Assembly: GCA_010015675.1 (NCBI GenBank)
Contig: ML977007.1
Span: forward strand, 174,544-238,543
Length of the DNA: 64,000 nucleotides
DNA from: Byssothecium circinans
Taxonomy: Eukaryota; Ascomycota; Dothideomycetes; Pleosporales; Massarinaceae
Direction: 5' to 3'
Under the pieces are notes generated by a model. That model worked only from the letters and a program-made list of their open reading frames with translations. It was not told the DNA's origin and ran no database searches. The translations under genes were made by a program, and so were the position numbers. Positions 45,298 to 54,941 of this stretch are shown here, one piece after another; within the stretch, counting starts at the first letter, position 1, and the number at the start of each line of letters is the position of its first letter.

Positions 45298-46080
45298 CTA
45301 TTCCATCCAACTTGGGCTTGTCGCATGAAAGAAAGTGCCGGTGACGTGCCATGTGGGATACGCTTGGCAAAGATGGGTGGCGGTATGGAGAATGAGAGTT
45401 GAGGGTTGAGGAGCAAGGTTCGCGCCTTTCGAATTGGGTGCAAGAAAGTGGGGACAGTTAGAAAAGGTAATGGAGCAACTGATATTATTGTGCTGCCAAG
45501 TCAACAATCCTGGTGAAGCGGAAGTCCGGCCCGGATACGTAAGACATGTGACAAAGCTGAAGCGAACCTCGCTCTTCTCAGCCCTATTTTGTGCCTGTTT
45601 CCTCCCTCTCCCCTCCACCATCAACTGGTAGATGCGACAAGACTTCGCCCCAACCGTCTCCAATAATCTGACAACGCCCTGTTTACGCGAAGATGCAACA
45701 GCCATATCCTCGACTCCATTATGCGACCAGGGTCCAAACGTATCGATAATCCACGCAGCTAATCCCTTGTACCAAGACCGGGAGTTGCTGGAAACGCTCA
45801 TATTCAACATCCAGCTTCGTGCGAGATGGGGAGTTGGATGGCGAGGAAATGCGGATGCAGTGGGGCGGGCTGCAGACGTATGACAGGGGTTGATGTGCTG
45901 CAACGTCGACGAGATTTTGTGAAGAGGTAGCTTGTGGAAAAGGAGGAAGAGATAGGAAGAAGACATACCGGGGAAGTGGTGCGAACTGATGGGACTCCAA
46001 AGGAGCGTGCCTAGCTTAGCATCGTGACTCGGAGAGCACACGAAGTTTCCACCCTTACCACTCGGAGGATAGGCAATCAA
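45298..46080 (-). CDS. Hypothetical protein, doubtful
   Basis: Open minus-strand frame of 260 codons without introns. There are no recognisable domains. Composition is mixed, with a Ser/His-rich N-terminal third and a hydrophobic patch (SSYLFLLFHKLPLHK). A GTATGT donor-like site at about 45967 could mean the real gene is spliced with a shorter protein. Plus-strand frames in the same interval are shorter and no more convincing. It could be a real lineage-specific gene or chance. Confidence 0.25.
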   Translation of the reverse strand: MIAYPPSGKGGNFVCSPSHDAKLGTLLWSPISSHHFPGMSSSYLFLLFHKLPLHKISSTLQHINPCHTSAARPTASAFPRHPTPHLARSWMLNMSVSSNSRSWYKGLAAWIIDTFGPWSHNGVEDMAVASSRKQGVVRLLETVGAKSCRIYQLMVEGRGRKQAQNRAEKSEVRFSFVTCLTYPGRTSASPGLLTWQHNNISCSITFSNCPHFLAPNSKGANLAPQPSTLILHTATHLCQAYPTWHVTGTFFHATSPSWME

Positions 46081-46164
46081 GGGCTGATTTTTCTACGAGG
46101 TTGACTCCTCGGTTTGTTTCACATACGAGGTGTTACTCCCCGTGTTTGTGGTGGCATCGACGGC

Positions 46165-47385
46165 CTACCTCCGTCCGTAGACAGAGTGGTCGCCGCGGCG
46201 GGATTTGCTCCTACCCCTACCTTGGTCCTCGTCGTCTTTGCGACGATTGGAAGAGCTTGAGTTGCTCTTGTGGTCATTACCCTTTGCCTTCTTTGGCTTC
46301 CGGGTGTTGGCTTCGGCGCTAGCCTCAGCTTCAGCTTTCCTCTTGTGGAGCCGGGCTAAGACCTGTGCCATGCTATCTGGAGGGAGAAGAGTTACCAGTA
46401 GCGCTACATTTGTAGCAAGCCGGTCGGTCATCTTGCCGTCCCTATCGTATAAAGCCCCGCCGGGAGCGTCTTCATTCAGAAGATCCGCCTCGATAAATCG
46501 ACGACGAGCTTCCCGGCAGGGTTCGCTAGGGTAGTGGCTGAATCGACAGCCGCCACGCTGGCAGACCGGTGCTTGACACGCGGCTGCTCCGCCTTTATGA
46601 GGGCGAGCGCAATTTTTGCAGACCCCTCTGCTCTTCTTGCCCTCGGCCTCAGTTGGCTGCGCCGGGTCTTGGGTGGCTTTACCCTTGCCCTTCTTAGAAG
46701 GAGGCGCCAGGTTTTCGACATCTTTCTTGCCATCAGTCTTCTTAGAAGACACCGCGTGGTCTATGGCGGTTTTTTTGCCCTGAGCCTTGGAAGACTGCGC
46801 CGGGTCTTTGGCATCTTGTTCTTCGGCCCATTTGGACCGGACCTCCTGGCATTGTTCTTTGAAAGAACGGAACTTTTCAGCTCCCTCTTTACCCAAGCAG
46901 GGCGGAGGATGTTTTGCGCCGCATCCTGCGCAGACGGGCCTGCGCTTTTCGCGCCAGGCATCGCGGAGGCGTTTTACTGCCTCCTCGAATTCATCTAGGA
47001 ATTTGACCCTCACTTGGAGGGGCAGGTTCTCGTTCAGCACCTCGTCCGCATTGGCGAACGGGTGTTCTGGGTCGATGACGGGTCTATCGACTTCCACCTT
47101 GCCAGCGCCACCTTGGGTGGTCGCCGGGGAAGGAGAGGCTGATACCGGAGCATCTTCTTCAGAGCCGCGCTGGGCGGTCTCTGGATTGTTAACATTGCCG
47201 CCTTGGGCGGTCAACGTTGAGTTGTTAGCATCGCCGCCTTGGGTGGTCGATACTGGTGCCTCTTCTGTGAGGACTTCGGTCGACAGCTTGGAAGGCATGT
47301 CTTTAACGGCATTGAAATTCCTTTCCTCTCTCCGACGCCTGGCGGAGGAGCGGGCACTGAGATTGTTAGCCTCTCTCACAGGCAT
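46165..47385 (-). CDS. Basic protein with CCHC-like zinc clusters
   Basis: Single-exon frame, 406 aa, ATG 47385. After a low-complexity N-terminus with repeated TQGG/AQGG units comes a helical segment (QVRVKFLDEFEEAVKRLRDA). Three Cys/His clusters follow: C152-x2-C155-x3-H159-x3-C163, then C256-x2-C259-x3-H263-x6-C270, and C275-x4-C280-x3-H284-x5-C290. Between the clusters is a Lys-rich linker with repeated DPAQ/KKxxGK units. The tail is basic (RRKDDEDQGRGRSKSRRG). The pattern suggests nucleic-acid binding through zinc knuckles. It could be a cellular gene or a gag-like remnant of a retroelement; I see no reverse transcriptase or integrase nearby, which favours the former slightly. No family was recognised. 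Confidence 0.6.
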   Translation of the reverse strand: MPVREANNLSARSSARRRREERNFNAVKDMPSKLSTEVLTEEAPVSTTQGGDANNSTLTAQGGNVNNPETAQRGSEEDAPVSASPSPATTQGGAGKVEVDRPVIDPEHPFANADEVLNENLPLQVRVKFLDEFEEAVKRLRDAWREKRRPVCAGCGAKHPPPCLGKEGAEKFRSFKEQCQEVRSKWAEEQDAKDPAQSSKAQGKKTAIDHAVSSKKTDGKKDVENLAPPSKKGKGKATQDPAQPTEAEGKKSRGVCKNCARPHKGGAAACQAPVCQRGGCRFSHYPSEPCREARRRFIEADLLNEDAPGGALYDRDGKMTDRLATNVALLVTLLPPDSMAQVLARLHKRKAEAEASAEANTRKPKKAKGNDHKSNSSSSNRRKDDEDQGRGRSKSRRGDHSVYGRR

Positions 47386-48780
47386 TTCGAAGATGGGATT
47401 GCTTACGGTTGGCCTTGTGTAGGCGCCATGTTACTTCGTCGATCAGCAAACTGCACAAGGTTAGCAAGAACTTTGGCGGAAGAGGAGGGGGGGTTCATAA
47501 CTTCTCAACGACAGTGGTGGAGAAGAGAGAAGGTTCGACGGCGCTGGTTTGCATTTGATTTGAAGTGTTGTGCGTCCGTGCGATGCGCTAGTCTAAACAT
47601 GGATCTTCACCAATGTCGCTTCTCCCACTACCTGTTACACGTTTTGTAAGTCTCTGGCCATCGTTCAAACAATACCCATCGGAATCTGGGAACCAGCTTG
47701 CGGATAATCAAGATTGACTAAGGAGTACTTGCTAGCTATATTCTACGAGGAATTCGTCGATTGCGTTGAGAGGGCGGATGAAAGAGAGAGTCTCAGGTAG
47801 ACACTGAGTCGATAATACATGGCATTTTCGTGGGATCCTACATTTCACAATCTGCCTAAGAGATTTCACCAAACCCATTGAACCGTGACACATAATTGAG
47901 GGGAGGAAGGGTGCGAGAAGGTACTTGTACAAAGTTGGAGGAGCCTAAAATAGCTCGCCAGGGCGGCTCGATATAGCAACAACAGTGTGATGGATGGATG
48001 CAGCGCAACCACGCAGCCACACCCTCGACACAGCAATAGTTCGTCCTGTCAGTAAAGTACTAGGCGCTGTATCCCCCTTGGAAAGGTTTTACGGAGAGTC
48101 CTTTCTATTGTATTTACTATGATTTGTCTAAAGTGTGAGCACTCAAGCTCACTTATGTCCCACATTTACTGCTGCTCAAGTGGACGGAATGGTACCAACA
48201 GAGAGATGAAACCAGGGAAAGCTACTACCAGCCGGCTTCAGATTAAATGATCAAAATTAATCCTGTCCTGCAAAGAGGACTGCTAATATCCTGAAGGTTT
48301 GAATACATGTTCCCATATCAGCGTCACGTGAACAGTCTCCTCCCGCGGTCCCAACGCATGTACTGTACATGTATGTAAACTCCCATCTGACAATCAAACA
48401 TCACGTGAAAGATCACGCTCCAACAAGCAGGTGCATTCGCAACCGCGGCAGAGCACCCGATCCCAACATTCACGTTCTGCATCACAGGATTGCGAAGCTC
48501 AGAACTAATTTCGTGGCGCGTTGGACAAGGCGATGATAATGCTCTCGGCGTGAGCTAATCGGGAAGGTAAGAACACCAAGGTCTTGGCGAGCGATTGCCC
48601 ACCTACCATAAACCTAGTTTGGTCAATTTTGCCATTGAGCACCGCTTATCCGAGCACCTGGGATCACGTTAAAATAGCACGTCATGGCCTGCATTTCTGC
48701 AGGTACCTGCTCACTGCTTCCTGGAGCTTTCAATTGCCTCTCAAGCTGTAGAAAAAGTGTCGGGTCAATTGAACGACAAG
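47386..48780. other. Intergenic and upstream region of the DPP5 gene
   Basis: No gene. It contains two copies of the bHLH-type core TCACGTG (48324-48330) and palindromic TCACGTGA (48401-48408), roughly 380-460 bp upstream of the DPP5 start, and a minus-strand frame of 66 codons that is probably chance. Confidence 0.45.
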
Positions 48781-51300
48781 ATGGCTTTTAGGACTGCTTT
48801 GGTGGGCGCGAGCTTGCTGCTCGGAGGAGCTCGTGCTCTGAGTGTTGAGTGAGCGTAATGCTATCGTGAGGAGAAATAATTGCTGATGATTTTAGGGGAA
48901 TGCTTGGTGCTCCTCGTCGTGGTGTCGCGAATGTGAACCCCAGCGGAGTAAGTATCTGTGGACGACAGAGTTTAAAATCTCAATGCTAATTAATGTATGT
49001 AGGAATTGGCTCTATTCACTTCGTCAGTCTACAATTGGACCACCCACAAGGCATCCACCACATGGCAAATTCTGGACGTTGCGAGCGGAAACATCACCAA
49101 GGCACCTTTCGGCTCAGCCGTGTCGGAATTCGTCTGGGTTGGTGCGACCAACACCAGCATTCTGTACATCAACAGCACGAATGACGAGATTCCTGGAGGT
49201 GTGACACTTTATACCGCTGACCTGGCAAAAGAGTTCGCTCCGTACGTAGAGGCGCGCAATAATATTTTGTTACCAACTGACAGGACCCAGCAAGCTCGTC
49301 GCATCTCTGCACGCGCCTTTCTCCGGACTCAAGGCTGTCAAGACGGAATCCGGCGCCATCAACTTCGTCGTCAACGCCCTCGCATACTGGAATAACGGGA
49401 CAGCCTACAACGAGGAGCTCGTGAGCACGCCGCTGAGCACTGGTCAAATCTATGATAGCAACTACGTGCGGCATTGGGACACATACCTCACCCAACAACG
49501 CTACGCCGTCTTCTCAGGCAGCCTCACGTCCGGCTACGATGGCTACACATTCAACGGCGAAGTCAAGAACCTGCTGTTCGGTATCAAGGATTTTGTCACC
49601 AAGCCCGAGACTCCTGTTCAACCTTTCGGTGACTCTGGCGACTATGATCTTTCGCCCGACGGGAAGAAGGTCGCTTTCTTGACAAAGGCGCCAGAACTTC
49701 CCAAGGCGAATTATACAGCAAGCTACATCTACACTGTTCCGCACGACGGATCCTCTGCGCCCGTCGCCGTGAACGGTCCTGGCTCCAACGCTCCTAAGAC
49801 CGCCCAGGGAGCTTCCCAAAGTCCGCGCTGGTCCCCCGACAGCACCAAGCTCGCGTACGTCCAACAGGATAACATCATCTACGAATCCGACCGCTTCAAA
49901 CTCTACATTGCTACCATCAATGGAAACTCTACCACCGTCAAGACAGTTGCCGAGGACTGGGATTCTAGCCCCAGCGGTCTGCTCTGGAGTGCCAATGGCG
50001 ATAACTTATGGGTGACTTCAGAACTCCACGCCTCAGTCCGTCTGTGGGTCGTGCCGACCGACGCCAGCGCGGGCTTCAAACCAGCGAACATCACCGGCCC
50101 GCAAACCTCCATCACAGACTTCGCCGTGCTTCCCTCCGGCCACGCCCTAGTCTCCGCAAGCGCGTCCTGGACTTCGCGAATCTTCTACACTGTGTCCCCA
50201 ACAACCACATCCGAGACTAAGGTCCTTTTCAACGCTCAAACCGTCGACCCCGAACTCGCCACCGTGTCTCAATCCCGCGTCGGAAACATCTGGTACGGGC
50301 CGAATGAGAACGGTGACCTGATCCAAGCTTTTGTATACTACCCACTCAACTTCACCACGGAGAAGAAGTGGCCGCTCGTCATAGAGATCCATGGCGGACC
50401 CCAGAGTTCTCAGGGTGATGTGTGGAGTGTACGGTGGAATCTGCAGCTCTGGGCCGAACAGGGCTTTGTCGTAGTCGTGCCGCAGTTCACCGGCACGCCG
50501 AGCTATGGGCAGAACTTCACCGACAAGATCACGAATAACTGGGGCGGAACGCCGTACCGCGACATTGAGTTATTGTTCGCCCACCTCGAGAAAAACGTTA
50601 GCTGGATCGATACTGACCGCGCTGTTGCTGGTGGTGCCAGTTTTGGCGGTTTCATGTATTTAACCCTAACCCCCCCACCTTCCTCTATCATTACAAGATT
50701 CCCTCCATCTACTGGCCTTTACGCTTCAATACTAACGTACTATTTTCAGGACGAACTGGATCCAAGGCCACGCCCTCGGCCGCAAATTCAAAGCCCTCGT
50801 AACCCATGACGGCAAAGTCAACCAATTCGGCGCCTACGCCACCGACGAGATCTTCTTCATCCAGCACGACCAAAACGGCACCATGTGGGATAATCGCGAG
50901 AACTACGCGATTTGGGACCCCTTGACACATGCCAAGAATTTCTCCACGCCGCATTTTATCGCGCATAGTACGTCTTCTTCCCCCTTTTCCTCCCAAAATG
51001 GCCGGTGGATCATGTCATGAGGAGGTCCAGGCGGTTTATTTCAGGAGAAGGGTAGCGCTAACGTTGGTGCTTCGTGTAGATGACCTCGATTACCGCGTTG
51101 TGCAAGCAGAGGGTTTGAACCTCTTCAACATTTTGCAGACGAAGGGCGTGCCATCGCGCTTTTTACACTTCTCCGACGAGGCACATTGGACGTCTAAGAG
51201 AGAGAATAGTCTTGTGTGGCATAAGTATATCTTCAACTGGATCAGGTACTGGGTTGGTATTGATAAGGAGTTGATCCAGGACGGGGTGATTAAGCAGTAG
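48781..51300 (+). CDS. dpp5: Secreted dipeptidyl-peptidase 5 (S9 family)
   Basis: Extracellular serine peptidase that removes dipeptides from peptide N-termini and supplies amino acids from proteins. Exons 48781-48848, 48896-48947, 49003-49241, 49291-50655, 50750-50967 and 51080-51300 give 720 aa, the usual DPP5 length. Intron 3 (49242-49290) uses the acceptor GACCCAG because the upstream TGACAG would shift the frame. MAFRTALVGASLLLGGARAL is a signal peptide. A beta-propeller (SGDYDLSPDGKKVAFLTKAP; GASQSPRWSPDSTKLAYVQQ) precedes the alpha/beta-hydrolase domain. The catalytic triad is visible: Ser570 in GGASFGGFM (split by intron 4), Asp651 in NDLDYRV and His683 in SDEAHW. Many N-glycosylation sites. 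It should be active. Confidence 0.95.
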
Positions 51301-51569
51301 ATATGATGAGAGCAGAAAGCGCAGGCGAAATAGTAATGAGTAATGCGTAATATTGAATGCAATATCTTAACAAAGAAGAGATTTGTGCTCGAACCTGACG
51401 CGTGAAGTGTGGTATAATGATGGTGTTGTGGGATATGCATCATGGCGGCGTCATGCTCACCCCACTTCCACGCACAACACATTCCAGCCCCGATTTCGAA
51501 GACACGAGCCTCAACTACAAAGACCCTATCTAGTAAAATCTTTATAATCCCACAGAAGATGTGCCATTC
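51301..51569. other. DPP5 3' flank
   Basis: Under 300 bp; no gene. It leads into the MFS relic. Confidence 0.5.
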
Positions 51570-51716
51570 CTACTCCGACGTCAATCCATTAGCCGTGCCT
51601 AACACGCTCAAGCTCGGCGCAGAATCGGCGATATTGAAAGCCAGGCCAATCGCACGAAGGAGGTTTGCTAAAAATAAAAACAGTGGAGCAAATCAAAAAG
51701 CAATAATATTCTCGGA
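51570..51716 (-). pseudogene. Fragment of an MFS transporter gene
   Basis: The minus strand codes about 48 residues (FLANLLRAIGLAFNIADSAP, then SLSVLGTANGLTS) ending at TAG, with a TGA a few codons into the fragment. The block NSAPSLRLLGTINGLATS in the complete transporter at 52871-54941 is its clear counterpart, in the same orientation. The A/T-richer DNA around it suggests RIP. It is a relic of a paralogue, located directly beside a palindrome array. Confidence 0.6.
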
Positions 51717-51731
51717 GAAAGATAATGGCGG

Positions 51732-51814
51732 AATCGTAGCGACTGGTTTTCAGTGTGGTACCCAATACCAGCGACAGGTTCTCGTTGTCTCACCCAAAAC
51801 CAGCAGCTGGTTTT
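51732..51814 (+). repeat. Palindrome array, left (three units, 32-bp period)
   Basis: Units at 51732-51750, 51764-51782 and 51796-51814. The last is the perfect AAAACCAGCAGCTGGTTTT, the others are decayed versions. Spacers are 13 bp each (CAGTGTGGTACCC, CGTTGTCTCACCC). Confidence 0.85.
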
Positions 51815-52607
51815 CAGCGGTATTTTACTACCCTAACTCCTTCCTCACAACCCAAATATAAACAGCCGAGCGACGCAATGAGAGAAATATTCTCCATTCT
51901 CGCAAAAGGAATACGAAGTCGTGTGCTGTCAAGGTAGATACCTTGTTATTATTAAAGTAGATACTTTGGTAATCTTAAAGCAAATGCGGGTTGATGTTGA
52001 GGTAAATACCTTAGTGTGAAATCTTCTAGGGAGATGTAGGGATGGTAACCTTGTTGCTGTTAGTTACGGTGTGGTAAATGTGTCTGGGTATATTCACTTA
52101 AACTTGGAGGCAGGCTTAACATCAGATTCCAACTCTGATTCGACTTCAGAATCGCAACCTTCCTCCGCGTGCGCTTCTAGAACGATAGCCACAGTCCTGT
52201 ATAAAAATCAGTGCTCTCTATTATATATTCGCAATATCATCGCGCATACGAAAATACTCTTCTGCGTCATAATCCTGCGTCTCCATGAGAATATCGCAGA
52301 GGTTACGGTCATAGTCAGTACAATAATTTGTGGGCCATTCCGTGACCCAACGCGTGCGCATCTGCAAACCATGCGTCCTAGCAGGATTGGGGACTTAGAT
52401 TCTTCCTCTCGTGTAGGTAGCAGAAAAAGTGCGATGCAAGTAAACCTTAGTAAGGGCTTTAGCTGCTAATAAATTTTTCACAAATTGTATAAAAAGATTT
52501 TTTGTAGACCCTGTCGAAGGGGGATACAGGGCAGAGTACTTTAGTTAAAAGAAGAACTTTTGTCGTATCGAGATTAGGGCTAGACACACTTGGGTGGCAC
52601 ACCGCTG
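51815..52607. other. AT-rich core between the palindrome arrays
   Basis: Contains short motifs such as GATACCTTG/GATACTTTGG repeated around 51930-52020 (GTAGATACCTTGTT, GTAGATACTTTGG, GTAAATACCTTAG, spaced about 30-40 bp). Only one short plus-strand frame (52071-52469), without a domain. No gene. Confidence 0.45.
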
Positions 52608-52755
52608 AAAACCAGTCGCTGGTTTTGCGTAACACAGTGAAAACCAGCCGCTGGTTTTGGGCACCACACTGAAAACCATCCGCTGGTTTTGCGCAAGAAA
52701 TTGAAAACTAGGTACCAATTTTCCCCAAAGCCTATGAAAACTAGCAGGTAGTTAT
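52608..52755 (-). repeat. Palindrome array, right (five units, 32-33-bp period)
   Basis: Units start at 52608, 52640, 52672, 52704 and 52737, each 19 bp: AAAACCAGTCGCTGGTTTT, AAAACCAGCCGCTGGTTTT, then increasingly changed forms towards the MFS gene. Spacers are 13-14 bp. Because each unit is a palindrome, orientation is given by the spacers, which match the left array in reverse. Confidence 0.88.
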
Positions 52756-52870
52756 GTAAAATCCCACCTTTTCTACTACCCGCGAGTCTCCATGCGCCAT
52801 TAGAAAGTGAGCCCACATGCAATCGTCTTTGCACAGGTGGTCGATACTGGTCCACCGCACCACATGCCAA

Positions 52871-54941
52871 TCACGTGCCACCCCAACTTGCGCCTCCGGT
52901 TCCAATGACACCTGCACTCCCCAAGTTCGAACTCAGTCGCCTGAATCCATTCCCCATTCCCAGCGGAACTGAAGTTCTCCTCCTTACAATCCGATTGCGT
53001 CGGTTGTTGGAGTGACTGCGCACTCGGCTCATACTGCTTGAGCTTCGCCTCCCTCGGTAATCTCCAGATGCGACATCTTCTACACTCAAATCCATTTCAT
53101 CATCCGAGGCGACAGCATCGCTCGATCGCGTACTGGTGTAAGTAAGCAAGCCTGTCGGTTCGCCGTACTCTGACTCAGCATGTTCGGTGTCCAAATCGTC
53201 GTTATTCGTAGCATTAGCAGTCTCGTCTGTACCTTCGATTGAGGATGCGCTTGCTGAAAGTACGCTGTCGGAGTCCGGGTCCGGGTCGTCACCAAATCCT
53301 TTCCCTTCCTCGAGCCAAAGTGTGGGGATCCAGGCCAGGAACCCAATCGCAGTCAATGTCCAGAAAGGAATGATAACATACCCCTTCTTGGCCCCATACG
53401 TGAAAAGTGTCCCGCCGATGGCCGGTCCCGCGGCTCGGCCAATTGCACTCACACTCGTCGCCAACCCATTAATGGTGCCCAACAATCTCAAACTTGGCGC
53501 TGAATTCGTGATCATTATCGTCGAAGTAGGAAAAGCGAGCGACCCTGCTAGTCCTCTGAAGATCAGTAACCCGACCATTGCTACTTCGCGAGAGGTATTG
53601 GACGGCAGAAGTGATAGGAAAGGCGTGATCATGAACACGACTGGGTAGACGATGAAGGAAATGCGGAGGCAGCGCAGAACACCGAGACGGCGGGTAATTG
53701 GCGGGAAGAGCAAGAATTGGAAGAGCGTTGATGTGACGGCGAAAATTGTGAAAATGGCACCGATACGACGTGAATCGATGCCAAAACCGCCGGCGAATTT
53801 GAGCGGGAGTTGAACCTTTGGGTCATCGATGGATTGGGGTGGGTGGTGCATGTAGACCGGGAGGAGCTGGTCGAATGCTATCGAGTATAAGGCGAGCAAT
53901 GTATACACGACGAGATTCAGTGTAGTTTGAAAAGAGAGGACGTCTTTGACTCTAGGTGGTGCTTCTCGTATGATGTCCTTTGTGCCCATGGGATCGGCTT
54001 CTTCATCTTGGTTGAGTTTCTGCTGACGGAGAAGTGGTTCTTGCTCGGGGCGGATCTTCTTTTCTCGGTGGGGTATATTGAAGGTCTTGCGGACCCAGGC
54101 CGTGATCTTGCCACCTATAACAAGACCAATGTCGCGATCGTTCTTCTTCGACTCTAGGGATTCCTACTCCTGTTAGCACTATATCACGCTTGCTCGCACC
54201 CACGCACATACCTTCAAGAACAGAAACCCTGTGATGATTCCAATAGAAAACAAAGCAGCCGCAACAAGATTCGGTGGAGAGTACGGAAACCTCGCAAAGA
54301 ATCCATCACCTTTTGGTTTCCTTGGGTCGACCCTCAACGGGTTCGAAAGCGCACCACCCAGCGTTGGTCCAAAGATGGCTCCAATCGTATACACCAATGG
54401 CATGACACTGAAAGCTCGGGGTTGTAGCTCCTTATACGGGCACAATTCTCGTGGTCCATTAGTAACGCCTAACAAAGGAGGGTACTTGTAGAAATAGACA
54501 AACCTGCTACCGTTGTTCTCAATATACCGACATTGCCATTCCCCAGTCCTTGTAACGCTCTTGCCGTAATAGCCATAGGCAGGCTTGTCGAGAACCCCCA
54601 TATCAACATCGTCACCATAGTATTGAACAGCCCAATCAAGATGATGGGTTTTCTTCCAAAGCGGTCTGAGGCTGCGCCCCATGGTATTCCGGTAAAGGCT
54701 TGCGCGATCGAGAAGACGGCGGAAGTGAGGCCGGCCCAGCGCGCGATATCGTTCTCAGGCACGCCGAAGGATTCCATCATCTCTGGCATATACGGATAGA
54801 CGCTTGTGAGGGCGATGGGTTCGGCGAAGCGACATATTGCTAGCAGTATTATCAGCCCGCAGTCCTGTAAAGCGGTGAAGGAGTTGAAGAGTACATACAG
54901 AGAATGACCAGCTGCTTGACTGGCAAGCGGCGTTCAGTCAT
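52871..54941 (-). CDS. MFS membrane transporter
   Basis: Proton-coupled-type transporter of the major facilitator superfamily; substrate unknown. Exons 54941-54899, 54839-54504, 54447-54212 and 54163-52871 give 635 aa. Intron 1 uses the CTAG acceptor at 54840 because the earlier TTACAG would create a stop. The N-half has PYMPEMMESFGV and the classical loop 2-3 motif GAASDRFGRKPIILIGLF, followed by GNGNVGILRTTVAEL. A long hydrophilic loop with a basic segment (ITAWVRKTFNIPHREKKIRP) lies between the six-helix halves. The second half includes LPLKFAGGFGIDSRRIGAIF and FPTSTIMITNSAPS. About 12 helices in all. The C-tail is long, acidic then Arg/Ser-rich and cytosolic. The type resembles yeast YCR023C and zinc-induced-facilitator-like proteins. 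A fragment of a paralogue lies 1.2 kb downstream. Confidence 0.88.

Larger units (their letters stand above)
51732..52755. mobile_element. Candidate foldback-type element with palindrome arrays at both ends
   Basis: Two arrays of 19-bp palindromes with 32-bp spacing, one at each end and in opposite orientation: the spacer CAGTGTGGTACCC at the left (51751-51763) corresponds to the reverse complement of GGGCACCACACTG at the right (52659-52671), 12 of 13 bases. The 0.8 kb between them is A/T-rich and has no gene. Long inverted ends made of tandem repeats define foldback elements. I found no target duplication, and no transposase, so this remains a proposal. Confidence 0.4.

Noticed and set aside
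52608..52755. CRISPR-like regularity of the palindrome array
   Set aside because: Repeat and spacer lengths look CRISPR-like, but this is fungal nuclear DNA without cas genes, the spacers are only 13 bp and partly alike, and a mirrored array exists 0.8 kb away.
53187..53648. 153-codon plus-strand frame inside the MFS gene
   Set aside because: It is the antisense shadow of conserved transporter helices. Its apparent similarity to 51560-51740 comes from both being antisense to MFS sequence.
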